NCBI RefSeq assembly: GCF_016405145.1
Contig: NZ_JAEKIA010000009.1
Coordinates: 22,783-86,782, forward strand
Reading direction: 5' to 3'
DNA from: Schaalia cardiffensis
GTDB taxonomy: Bacteria; Actinomycetota; Actinomycetes; Actinomycetales; Actinomycetaceae
DNA: 64,000 bases
This document shows positions 34,505-42,148 of this stretch, in pieces. Under the pieces are notes generated by a model, which was not told the origin of the DNA, did not search any database, and saw nothing but the letters and a program-made list of their open reading frames with translations. Made by a program: the position numbers and the translations under genes. The number at the start of each line of letters is the position of its first letter. The stretch's first letter is position 1.

Positions 34505-35239
34505 ATGGAGGACTCGACAACGAGCGGAGTCGGTGTTCTGGACAAGGCGGCGCTGGTTCTCGGCGCCTTGGAGGCGGGTCCCGCCACCTTGGCCCAACTG
34601 GTTTCCGCGACAGGTTTGGCACGCCCGACCGCCCACCGTCTTGCGGTGGCCCTCGAGTATCACCGCATGGTCGCCCGAGACATGCAGGGACGCTTCGTTC
34701 TGGGCCCGCGCCTCCAAGAGCTCGCCTCTTCGGCAGGCGAGGATCGTCTTCTTGCTGCTTCTATGCCCGTGCTCCAGGCGCTGCGCGACCACACGAAGGA
34801 GTCTTCGCAGCTCTTCCGCCGTCAGGGCGACTACCGGGTGTGCGTCGCCGCTTCGGAACGTGAGATGGGGCTTCGCGACTCGATCCCAGTCGGTGCAACC
34901 CTTTCGATGGCTGCCGGTTCTGCGGCTCAGGTGCTTCTCGCCTGGGAGGAGCCTGATCGCCTGCACCGGGGCCTGTATGGAGCGTCCTTCAACGCGACGA
35001 TGCTCTCACAGGTTCGCCGCCGAGGCTGGGCGCAGTCCGTCGGAGAACGCGAACCCGGGGTCGCCTCCGTGTCCGCTCCTGTGCGCGGCCCCTCCGGTCG
35101 TGTTCTTGCTGCTTTGTCGATCTCGGGCCCGATTGAGCGCATGGGCCGCCAGCCCGGTCGCCAGCATGGTCCTTCGGTCGTCGCCGCGGCGAATCGTCTT
35201 TCCGATTTCCTGCGCAGCGTCGAAGACTCGGATCTGTAG
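34505..35239 (+). CDS. ltbR: IclR-family regulator, LtbR/NdgR type
   Basis: 244-aa DNA-binding protein. An N-terminal winged HTH (TLAQLVSATGLARPTAHRLAVALEYHRMV, about residues 26-54) is followed by the IclR effector domain (SSQLFRRQGDYRVCVAASERE and GVASVSAPVRGPSGRVLAALSISGP). In corynebacteria and streptomycetes the homologue next to leuCD represses leucine (and tryptophan) genes. The symbol is assigned from this position plus family. There is no usable Shine-Dalgarno sequence; CAGACT lies 7 nt upstream of the ATG, so a leaderless mRNA is likely. The operator overlaps this promoter, so autoregulation is expected. Confidence 0.85.
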   Translation: MEDSTTSGVGVLDKAALVLGALEAGPATLAQLVSATGLARPTAHRLAVALEYHRMVARDMQGRFVLGPRLQELASSAGEDRLLAASMPVLQALRDHTKESSQLFRRQGDYRVCVAASEREMGLRDSIPVGATLSMAAGSAAQVLLAWEEPDRLHRGLYGASFNATMLSQVRRRGWAQSVGEREPGVASVSAPVRGPSGRVLAALSISGPIERMGRQPGRQHGPSVVAAANRLSDFLRSVEDSDL

Positions 35240-35476
35240 GCTCATCTTTATTTGAAGCGCTGAGCCCGCGAGGTCGGCGCTGCCTCACACCCCACCCTGC
35301 GGCCCCTGCAAGCCCCCCGCCGGGCTGAGCGCCGCCCACAAGTCGGACATTAGGCGCACGCAAGTCGGACGATTCGTACTTTGACCTGGGGTTTCTTCAA
35401 GGATCCACGGCATAGCGTTCGACTTGTGGACTGGCAACCGAAGGCCAAGCACCAGACAGCCCGACGAGAAACAAGA

Positions 35477-35506
35477 GAAGCGGAAGCCCAACTGGGCTTC
35501 CGCTTC
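35477..35506 (-). terminator. terminator of the tRNA-Glu/Gln cluster
   Basis: 14-bp stem GAAGCGGAAGCCCA / TGGGCTTCCGCTTC with a very short loop and a T/C-rich tail on the minus strand, just past the last tRNA-Glu. Confidence 0.8.
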
Positions 35507-35511
35507 ATTCG

Positions 35512-35584
35512 TACCCCCAACCGGATTTGAACCGGTGTTAACGCCGTGAGAGGGCGTCGTCCTAGGCCGCTAGACGATGGGGGC
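35512..35584 (-). tRNA. tRNA-Glu (anticodon CTC), copy 1
   Basis: 73 nt. Anticodon stem-loop GCC-CTCTCAC-GGC gives CTC. T-arm GGTTCAAATCC. Identical over its full length to the second copy 141 nt away. No CCA encoded. Confidence 0.94.
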
Positions 35585-35652
35585 CTTGATTCCTAAGAAC
35601 GTGATTTCAGGATCAGAATCTCAGGATCAGTGTTACCGGCGAACCGGTTCCG

Positions 35653-35725
35653 TACCCCCAACCGGATTTGAACCGGTGTTAACGCCGTGAGAGGGCGTCG
35701 TCCTAGGCCGCTAGACGATGGGGGC
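35653..35725 (-). tRNA. tRNA-Glu (anticodon CTC), copy 2
   Basis: Exact duplicate of copy 1, including a few flanking bases, so it is a recent tandem duplication or maintained by gene conversion. Confidence 0.94.
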
Positions 35726-35751
35726 CTTGTCGCAAGCTGAACTTGCGATCG

Positions 35752-35823
35752 CTGGGGTACCAGGACTCGAACCTAGAATGGCTGAACCAGAATCAGCTGT
35801 GTTGCCAATTACACCATACCCCA
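35752..35823 (-). tRNA. tRNA-Gln (anticodon CTG)
   Basis: Acceptor TGGGGTA/TACCCCA. Anticodon loop TTCTGGT between GCTGA and TCAGC gives CTG. T-arm GGTTCGAGTCC. First gene of the minus-strand tRNA cluster downstream of gltX. No CCA encoded. Confidence 0.94.
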
Positions 35824-35904
35824 ATGGGTATCACCCCCAGCCCCATGGAGCCGGTGGCGACAAGAGAAGAGAATAGCCGAGCCCTTCCTCCAACACCAAA
35901 TCAA

Positions 35905-36150
<246 letters not shown>

Positions 36151-36175
36151 TCGCTGCGTTTACGCGGCATATGCA

Positions 36176-36207
36176 CTGCGGGCGCGGCCCGAAGGTCGCG
36201 CCCGCAG
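36176..36207 (-). terminator. terminator of gltX
   Basis: CTGCGGGCGCG pairs with CGCGCCCGCAG, extended by two more pairs and a wobble around a CGAA loop, 20 nt beyond the gltX stop. Confidence 0.85.
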
Positions 36208-36226
36208 CTGGGAGAATCTCAAAACC

Positions 36227-37732
36227 TCAGCCCAGCCGAACCAGGAGCTGATCGATGCGCCTGAGGACCTCTTCGCGACCGAGGATCGCCATCGAATCAA
36301 CGACCGGCAGGGACACATTCGTGCCGGTCATCGCCACGAAAAGGGGACCGAAGGCAAAGCGGGGCTTGACACCCATCTCCTCGACGAGCTTCGCATCGAG
36401 GGCGGGCTTGCTCGCCGCAGCACTGAAATCCTCAATCCCCTCAAGAACCTCGCGCGCGGCCCTGAGGACCTCGTGAGCGTTCTCTTTGAGCTTCGAAAGA
36501 GCCTTCTCGTTGTATTCAATCGACTCGGCGCCGGTGAAGAGGAAACGCATGAGGGGCCCGACCTCGCCGAGAAGCTGAATACGGGTCTGCGCGAGCGGAG
36601 CCGCCTGGTCGAGGATCGTCTTCTCGTCCTCGCCAAGCTCTTCATAGCTTTGAGCCGAGACGAGACCATCGCGCTGGAGGAAGGGCACGAGCCGCCTCTT
36701 GAAGTCCTCGCCGTCGAGACGACGGATGTGCTCGGCGTTGATCGCGACGCACTTCTTGTAGTCGAAACGAGCCGGATTCGGGTTGACCTGCTCAATGTCG
36801 AAGGCTTGAGCAAGTTCACTCATCGTGAAGATGTCGCGGTCGGGCGCGATCGACCATCCCAGGAGGGCGAGGTAGTTGTTGAGGCCCTCGGGAATCATCC
36901 CGGCTTCCTTGTGCAAAAGGAGGTTCGATTCGGGATCACGCTTGGAGAGTTTCTTGTTGCCCTCCCCCATCACGTAGGGGAGGTGGCCGAAGCGCGGCAT
37001 GAACTTGGCGACGCCGATCGCTTCGAGGGCGCGGTACAAGACGATCTGACGCGGAGTCGAGGACAGGAGGTCCTCACCGCGCAGAACATGGGTGATCTCC
37101 ATCAGAGCGTCGTCAACCGGGTTGACCAGAGTGTAGAGGGGGTGGCCGTTTGCGCGGACGATGACGTAGTCGGGGACGGAGCCCGCTTTGAAGGTGATTT
37201 CACCACGAATGAGGTCAGTGAAGGTGATGTCCTCATCGGGCATGCGCATGCGCAAAACGGGCTTGCGACCTTCGGCTTTGAAAGCGGCGATCTGCTCTTC
37301 ACTGAGTGTGCGGTCGAAGCCGTCGTAGCCGAGCTTCGGGTCTTCACCCTTCGCACGGTGACGTTCTTCGATCTCTTCCGGGGTCGAGTAGGACTCGTAG
37401 GCGTAACCGGCTTCGAGGAGGCGCGCGGCGACCTGGGCGTAAATGTCCATTCTCTCGGACTGACGGTAGGGGGCGTGCGCCCCGCCCTTGTCCACGCCCT
37501 CATCCCAGTCGAGGCCGAGCCACTTGAGGGAGTCGAGGATCTGGTCGAAGGATTCTTGGGAGTCTCGGGCCGCATCGGTGTCTTCGATGCGGAAAACGAA
37601 GGTTCCGCCCGTGTGACGCGCGTATGCCCAGTTGAACAGGCAGGTTCGCACCATACCCACGTGGGGGGTACCGGTCGGGGACGGGCAGAATCGAACGCGC
37701 ACTTCGGCGCCGGAGGCTGTCGTTTCACTCAT
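36227..37732 (-). CDS. gltX: glutamyl-tRNA synthetase
   Basis: 501-aa class Ib synthetase charging tRNA-Glu. Actinobacterial enzymes are usually non-discriminating and also charge tRNA-Gln, which GatCAB then amidates. The HIGH-type motif is [14 protein letters not shown] (HVGM near residues 24-27), and the KMSKS-type motif is KLSKRD near 255. [10 protein letters not shown] is the GluRS signature. The C-terminal anticodon-binding domain is complete. The ATG at 37732 is 9 nt after a TAGAAT box. The gene sits beside two tRNA-Glu genes and one tRNA-Gln gene, all on the same strand. Confidence 0.96.
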   Translation of the reverse strand: MSETTASGAEVRVRFCPSPTGTPHVGMVRTCLFNWAYARHTGGTFVFRIEDTDAARDSQESFDQILDSLKWLGLDWDEGVDKGGAHAPYRQSERMDIYAQVAARLLEAGYAYESYSTPEEIEERHRAKGEDPKLGYDGFDRTLSEEQIAAFKAEGRKPVLRMRMPDEDITFTDLIRGEITFKAGSVPDYVIVRANGHPLYTLVNPVDDALMEITHVLRGEDLLSSTPRQIVLYRALEAIGVAKFMPRFGHLPYVMGEGNKKLSKRDPESNLLLHKEAGMIPEGLNNYLALLGWSIAPDRDIFTMSELAQAFDIEQVNPNPARFDYKKCVAINAEHIRRLDGEDFKRRLVPFLQRDGLVSAQSYEELGEDEKTILDQAAPLAQTRIQLLGEVGPLMRFLFTGAESIEYNEKALSKLKENAHEVLRAAREVLEGIEDFSAAASKPALDAKLVEEMGVKPRFAFGPLFVAMTGTNVSLPVVDSMAILGREEVLRRIDQLLVRLG

Positions 37733-37747
37733 GATGGGCCGATTCTA
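37733..37747 (-). promoter_or_regulatory. -10 box TAGAAT, very short or no 5' leader of gltX
   Basis: TAGAAT is followed by 9 nt and the ATG. A start 7 nt downstream of the box would leave at most 2-3 untranslated nucleotides. Confidence 0.5.
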
Positions 37748-37837
37748 CTCCGGGAAACGCCTCTTCCTTCCCCGCTATTGCCTTCATCGGCTTGGAAGAA
37801 AGGGGGTGTTCCAAGAGATGAGGACGGGTCCTCCTAA

Positions 37838-37879
37838 GGAAAGACGAGGGCGAGGCCGCTTCCGGGAAAGACGAGGGCG
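37838..37879. repeat. 15-bp direct repeat upstream of gltX and the MalY-type gene
   Basis: GGAAAGACGAGGGCG occurs at 37838-37852 and 37865-37879 (offset 27), in the divergent promoter region. Confidence 0.8.
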
Positions 37880-37969
37880 GGGTCGGTCCTGAGAACCGAA
37901 GATGAGCGGCGTAGCCTGTTGAGGGATCGCCCGCACAGGATTCTGAGCGCCCACAAGCGAGGTTCATTC

Positions 37970-39151
37970 ATGATTCAGACCTTCACCCCCGAACAATTGC
38001 GCCGCACTGGTTCCCTGAAGTGGAGCGGCATCACGAGTTCAACGGGCGCGCCGACGATCGGGGCGTGGGTCGCGGAAATGGATTTCGGCACCTCTCCTCG
38101 TCTTGAGGAAGTGATGATCTCGGCGATCCGCAATGGCCTCCTGGGCTATCAGCCGAAGTGGCTCGCCCCAAGACTCGCCGAGGCAACCACTGTTTTCCAG
38201 GCACAGCGCTTCGGCTGGCAGATCGCACCAGAACAGGTCCGTCTTGTCGAATCCGTCCTCTCATCGCTCCGGAGTGTGATCACACACTTCCTGCAACCCC
38301 AAGCTCCCGTGATCGTCCCAACTCCGGCCTACATGCCCTTCCTCACGATCCCGAAAGCCCTGGGCCATCCGGTGATCAAGGTTCCCTCCCTCCATGGTGA
38401 AGCCGCAGGCCAGCGGGGCTGGATGCTTGATCTTGAGGGGATTCGAGCTGGCTTGGAGGCCGGTGCGGGCCTCATGATCTTGTGTAATCCGTGGAATCCT
38501 GTCGGCCGCGTGTTCTCCGTCGAAGAACTCACTGAGCTTCATAAACTCCTCGCCGGGTACGAGGTACTTGTCTTCTCCGATGAAATCCACTCCCCTCTCG
38601 TCCTCGCGGATGTTCCCTTCGTGTCATATGCGAGCCTTGGCGCGGACTTCGCGGCGCATACTGTGACCGCGACGGCGGCCTCCAAAGGCTGGAATATCGC
38701 GGGCCTGCCCTCCGCGCAGCTGATCGTGCCTGATGAGAGGCTTCGCGAGCGTTGGGATCGGGTCGGCGCGGAGCTCCAATTCGGGGCGTCCACAATCGGC
38801 ACTCTCGCGACGATCGCGGCTTATCGTGAAACAGATCCCTGGCAGGATGAAGTTCGCCGCTACATTGATCTCAATATGGAGGCCGTCGAGCAGGCGATCG
38901 CGAACTCCCCCATCGATTTCACCCGCCCGGAGGGCGGTTATCTCAGTTGGTGGGGTTTTGAGGGGCTCGGCCTCGGTGATAATCCTTCGGCAAAGATTCG
39001 CGAGCTTGCGGGAATCGCGGTGAATGAGGGCGCGAGCCTTGGCGCGGACTATTCGCAGTGGGCTCGTTTCAACTTCGCGTGTTCGCATGAGGTGACCGCC
39101 GAGATCATTGAGCGGATGCTCAACCTCATCCAAGGGGCCTCGTTGGCGTGA
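37970..39151 (+). CDS. PLP-dependent C-S lyase / aminotransferase, MalY-PatB type
   Basis: 393-aa fold-type I PLP enzyme. The PLP Lys is in TAASKGWNIAGLPSAQ (about residue 242), preceded by the DEIHSPL Asp motif and NPWNPVG. These, with the early WVAEMDFGTSP, mark the MalY/PatB branch, which cleaves cystathionine or cysteine-like C-S bonds rather than true aminotransferases. The ATG at 37970 has GCGAGG 7 nt upstream. It sits between gltX and the FAH gene but on the opposite strand. The substrate is unproven; cystathionine beta-lyase or cysteine desulfhydrase are candidates. Confidence 0.88.
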   Translation: MIQTFTPEQLRRTGSLKWSGITSSTGAPTIGAWVAEMDFGTSPRLEEVMISAIRNGLLGYQPKWLAPRLAEATTVFQAQRFGWQIAPEQVRLVESVLSSLRSVITHFLQPQAPVIVPTPAYMPFLTIPKALGHPVIKVPSLHGEAAGQRGWMLDLEGIRAGLEAGAGLMILCNPWNPVGRVFSVEELTELHKLLAGYEVLVFSDEIHSPLVLADVPFVSYASLGADFAAHTVTATAASKGWNIAGLPSAQLIVPDERLRERWDRVGAELQFGASTIGTLATIAAYRETDPWQDEVRRYIDLNMEAVEQAIANSPIDFTRPEGGYLSWWGFEGLGLGDNPSAKIRELAGIAVNEGASLGADYSQWARFNFACSHEVTAEIIERMLNLIQGASLA

Positions 39152-39317
39152 GCGCATCCCTTTGAGGGGTGAAGAGGATCGGCTCGAGCTGTTCATCAGG
39201 GTGAGGGACGGCGTGGCGCGGCAAAGAACCGCAGGTCTTCGTGCCAACAGCGAAGCAGCGCAACAACAGCTAGTAGCAGCCAAAACCGCTGCACCACAGC
39301 GAAAAGCAGCCGAGCGC

Positions 39318-39360
39318 CGAGGGGCGAGGCCAGCGCTTCCACGCTTCACCTCGCCCCTCG
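39318..39360. terminator. bidirectional terminator, MalY-type gene / FAH gene
   Basis: 12-bp perfect stem CGAGGGGCGAGG / CCTCGCCCCTCG with a 19-nt loop, between convergent genes. The preceding 60 nt are rich in CAGC/AGCAGC runs. Confidence 0.75.
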
Positions 39361-39391
39361 CCACCGGGGTGGAACTCTCCTCCCGGAGTAT

Positions 39392-40165
39392 TCATCGGCG
39401 AATGACCGGGTTCGTGAGCCGACCGATCTCGGGGATCTCGAAGGAAACGGTGTCGCCTGCTTCGATCGGGCCGGACACTCCCGGGCAGCCCGTGGTGATG
39501 ACATCTCCGGGGAGCAGGGTGAACAGGGTCGAACAGTAGGCGACGAGTTCGCGCACCGTGTGCAGCATGTACGCGGTCGAGCCGGTTGTGTGCGCATCGC
39601 CGACACTGCCGGAGATCACAAGGTTTTGCACATCAAGCTCGGGGTCCACCACGATCCAAGGGCCGAGCGGACAGGCAGTGTCGAAGGACTTGCCTTTAAG
39701 CCAGGGGCCGCCGTCCATTGCGTCGCGGGCGGTGACATCGTTGCACAGGGTGTAGCCGAGGATCACCTGGTCGACCTCGTCGAGGGGCACGTCTTTCGCG
39801 AGGGACTTGATGACGACAGCGAGTTCGCCCTCGTAGATCACATCCTGGCTCCACTTGGGCAAGACGATCGGATCGTCCGGGCCAATGACCGAAGTGTTCG
39901 TTTTCATGAAGATCGGGGGCATCGTCTCAGGTTCGGGCGAGCCTGGGGCGCGGACCTCCTCGCCGAAGTTCGTGCCGATGCCGATGACTTTCGAACGGGG
40001 GATCACAGGTGAGAGGAGGCGAACCTCTTCAAGTTCGACAATGCGTCCATCGGGTTCGATCTCGCTGAAGAGGGGGTCGCCCTTGAGGACGACGACGCGG
40101 CTGGATCCCTCTTCGAGGGCGCCGTAGCGGGGTGATTCACCATCAGAAAAGCGCACGATTCTCAT
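39392..40165 (-). CDS. fumarylacetoacetate hydrolase family protein
   Basis: 257-aa cytosolic FAH-fold metal-dependent enzyme. KVIGIGTNFGEEV, the metal-ligand segment VIYEGELAVVI (Glu-x-Glu) and GYTLCNDVTARD are family blocks, and the C-terminus has PGDVITTGCPGVSG. Substrates differ widely (hydrolases, oxaloacetate decarboxylase, isomerases), so none is assigned. TAGGCT is exactly 6 nt before the ATG at 40165. In many actinobacteria an FAH gene precedes gltX; here a MalY-type gene on the other strand lies between them. Confidence 0.9.
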   Translation of the reverse strand: MRIVRFSDGESPRYGALEEGSSRVVVLKGDPLFSEIEPDGRIVELEEVRLLSPVIPRSKVIGIGTNFGEEVRAPGSPEPETMPPIFMKTNTSVIGPDDPIVLPKWSQDVIYEGELAVVIKSLAKDVPLDEVDQVILGYTLCNDVTARDAMDGGPWLKGKSFDTACPLGPWIVVDPELDVQNLVISGSVGDAHTTGSTAYMLHTVRELVAYCSTLFTLLPGDVITTGCPGVSGPIEAGDTVSFEIPEIGRLTNPVIRR

Positions 40166-40177
40166 GGGATTAGCCTA
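40166..40177 (-). promoter_or_regulatory. -10 box TAGGCT, leaderless start of the FAH gene
   Basis: TAGGCT plus AATCCC and the ATG. No Shine-Dalgarno sequence. Confidence 0.55.
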
Positions 40178-40536
40178 TTCCTTCGTGGGGTGTGTGCATC
40201 GACGAAGCGCCCTCGAACCCACAATTTGTCGGACAAGTGGGGTGGCTTGTCTCCTCTTCAAGGGCTCAACGTCCCGGTACTCCACCCCTGCACTGTATCA
40301 ACGCCCGGGGTTCGAAGAGACTGGAGTGTTCGCGCTCGGCCACAAGTGCCACGGCATCAAGGTCGCAGAATCCAGCAAGACCACCCACAACGATCCCCCC
40401 CTTCACAAAGACCCCGTTGCAACCACCACGAGAACCTGGCAAGCTCCGCGAGCGCCCCGCTCAGAAGCATCACCCCTCTTCTGTCCAGGAGTCTGTGGGG
40501 ACATCGTTGACCGAGGCTGGCTGCCAGGTGCGCGTG
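40178..40536. other. intergenic region with a decayed copy of the symporter gene end
   Basis: About 360 nt without a real gene. At 40484-40505 there is a 22-nt sequence matching 19 of 22 positions with 40545-40566 inside the symporter gene. On the minus strand it would still encode DVPTDSW. The offset is 61 bp, as at leuD. Nothing else was recognised. Confidence 0.6.
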
Positions 40537-41994
40537 TTATCCCCTCCACGAGTCCGTGGGCACATCACCAGGCAAAAGCGGGTTGTCCACGCCGCTGAAG
40601 ACGGGCTCTGCCACTTTCTCACGACGCTGGCGCTCATAATCGCGCAAAGCACCACGCCCCCACTTCGACAAGCTCAGGAGCGCCACGAGGTTCGTCACCG
40701 TCATGACGGCCATCGCGATATCAACCGTGTTCCACACCAGGTCCAGGGACGCCAGGGCGCCGAGAACCACCGACAACACCGAGACGACGCGGACACTCCA
40801 CACCGCCCACTTCGTGTTGCTCACGAAGGTCATATTCGTTTCGGAATAGACATAGGCCGCGATGATCGAAGAGTAAGCGAGAACAAAGATCAGGATCGCC
40901 ATCGGCATGATCGTCCATGCGCCGAGTTCATGGGCGACGGCAAGTGAGGTGAGGTTCGCTGGATTCGCTCCTTGGGCGCCCCAGACCTCCGGGCCTGCGA
41001 TGAGGATGACGAAGGCGGTGGCGGTGCATACGACGATCGTGTCAATGAAGACCCCGAGCGATTGAATGAGTCCCTGCGTCACTGGGTGCGACACGGTCGC
41101 GGTCGCAGCCGCGTTCGGCGCGGTCCCCTGGCCGGCTTCATTGGAGAAGAGTCCGCGTTTCGTACCGTTGATGAGGGCGGCGAAGATTCCGCCTCCTAGT
41201 CCACCCACGATGGGAGCGGGAGCTGCGGCCCCTCGGATGATCTGGGCAAGGACCGCGCCGAACTGGTCGATGTTCATGACGACAATGATCGCGACCATGA
41301 TCACGTAGATCGTCGCCATGATCGGTGCCATCCATTCGGTGACGCGGGCGACTGTGCGGATCCCACCGAAAATCACCATCGCGGAAAACACGAAGAGGAG
41401 CGCGGCAATAATGAGCTGCGCCTGCGAGAGCCCCCAGAGCGCTGGATCGTCCCCTGCATCGCCGAGGGCGGAGAGCACAGTGCCGGCGATCGCATTCGAC
41501 TGAACCGAGGTGATGACAAAAGCACAGGTCACGACGGTGATGATTGCGAATACCGTGGCGAGTGCCTTGTTCTTCATTCCCAGAGAGATGTAGTAGGCGG
41601 GGCCGCCGCGAAAAGAGCCATCTGCGACACGGACTTTGAATACCTGCGCGAGGGTCGCTTCGAAGAAGGCGGTCGCCATGCCGACGAGGGCAACGATCCA
41701 CATCCAGAAGATCGCGCCCGGCCCGCCCATAAGCAGGGCAGCGGCCACGCCGAAAACATTGCCGACACCGACTCGCGCGGCGAGGGAGATCGTGAAGGCC
41801 TGGAAGGAGGAGATACCTCCCCTTGCTCCTTGACGCGAGCCCGTGACCGCGCGGATCATGCTCGGGAAATGACGGAGTTGAACGGCGCGGGATGTGATCG
41901 TGAGGAAGAGGCCAGTCCCGACGAGAAGCCAGACCGTCACATGCAATGTGAGCCAGTCCGCGACCACCAGGATTTGGTTCGCGAGATCTTCCAC
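40537..41994 (-). CDS. alanine/glycine:cation symporter (AGCS family)
   Basis: 485-aa inner-membrane Na+ (or H+)-coupled amino acid importer with about 11 hydrophobic helices. The family signature GVGNVFGVAAALLMGGPGAIFWMW and the NEAGQGTAPNAAATA block (about residue 295) are intact. The start is GTG at 41994, with AAAGGAG 6 nt upstream. The C-terminal tail after the last helix is short and polar (ending PTDSWRG), and its coding DNA is partly duplicated beyond the stop. It is divergent from the helicase gene. Confidence 0.93.
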   Translation of the reverse strand: MEDLANQILVVADWLTLHVTVWLLVGTGLFLTITSRAVQLRHFPSMIRAVTGSRQGARGGISSFQAFTISLAARVGVGNVFGVAAALLMGGPGAIFWMWIVALVGMATAFFEATLAQVFKVRVADGSFRGGPAYYISLGMKNKALATVFAIITVVTCAFVITSVQSNAIAGTVLSALGDAGDDPALWGLSQAQLIIAALLFVFSAMVIFGGIRTVARVTEWMAPIMATIYVIMVAIIVVMNIDQFGAVLAQIIRGAAAPAPIVGGLGGGIFAALINGTKRGLFSNEAGQGTAPNAAATATVSHPVTQGLIQSLGVFIDTIVVCTATAFVILIAGPEVWGAQGANPANLTSLAVAHELGAWTIMPMAILIFVLAYSSIIAAYVYSETNMTFVSNTKWAVWSVRVVSVLSVVLGALASLDLVWNTVDIAMAVMTVTNLVALLSLSKWGRGALRDYERQRREKVAEPVFSGVDNPLLPGDVPTDSWRG

Positions 41995-42136
41995 GCCGCA
42001 CTCCTTTCTCCTCCACCGATGCGGTGGTTCGTCAATAGGACCTGATCAGGCTCCCATAAGTGCGAAAAGGAGCTTGTCAAGGGTCAGCACGTGGGACTCG
42101 AGGGGCGAGGATCAGGAAAGCCCCACGGCTTGCACG

Positions 42137-42148
42137 GATAATGAGGAT
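42137..42148 (+). promoter_or_regulatory. -10 box GATAAT, leaderless start of the helicase gene
   Basis: GATAAT plus GAGGAT and the ATG at 42149. GAGG is within the 6-nt spacer and would be too close for a normal ribosome binding site. Confidence 0.5.

Noticed and set aside
35512..35725. Duplicate tRNA-Glu genes as attachment sites flanking an integrated element
   Set aside because: Only about 70 nt of unremarkable sequence lies between them, so simple gene duplication is the better explanation.
36473..37837. 454-codon open frame opposite gltX
   Set aside because: Antisense shadow; gltX has all its catalytic motifs on the other strand.
40192..40947. 251-codon plus-strand frame overlapping the symporter gene
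   Set aside because: Its second half is antisense to the AGCS symporter and its first half has no recognisable domain.
41995..42136. Riboswitch upstream of the AGCS symporter (for example glycine-type)
   Set aside because: The leader before the GTG start is short and lacks a recognisable paired aptamer core.
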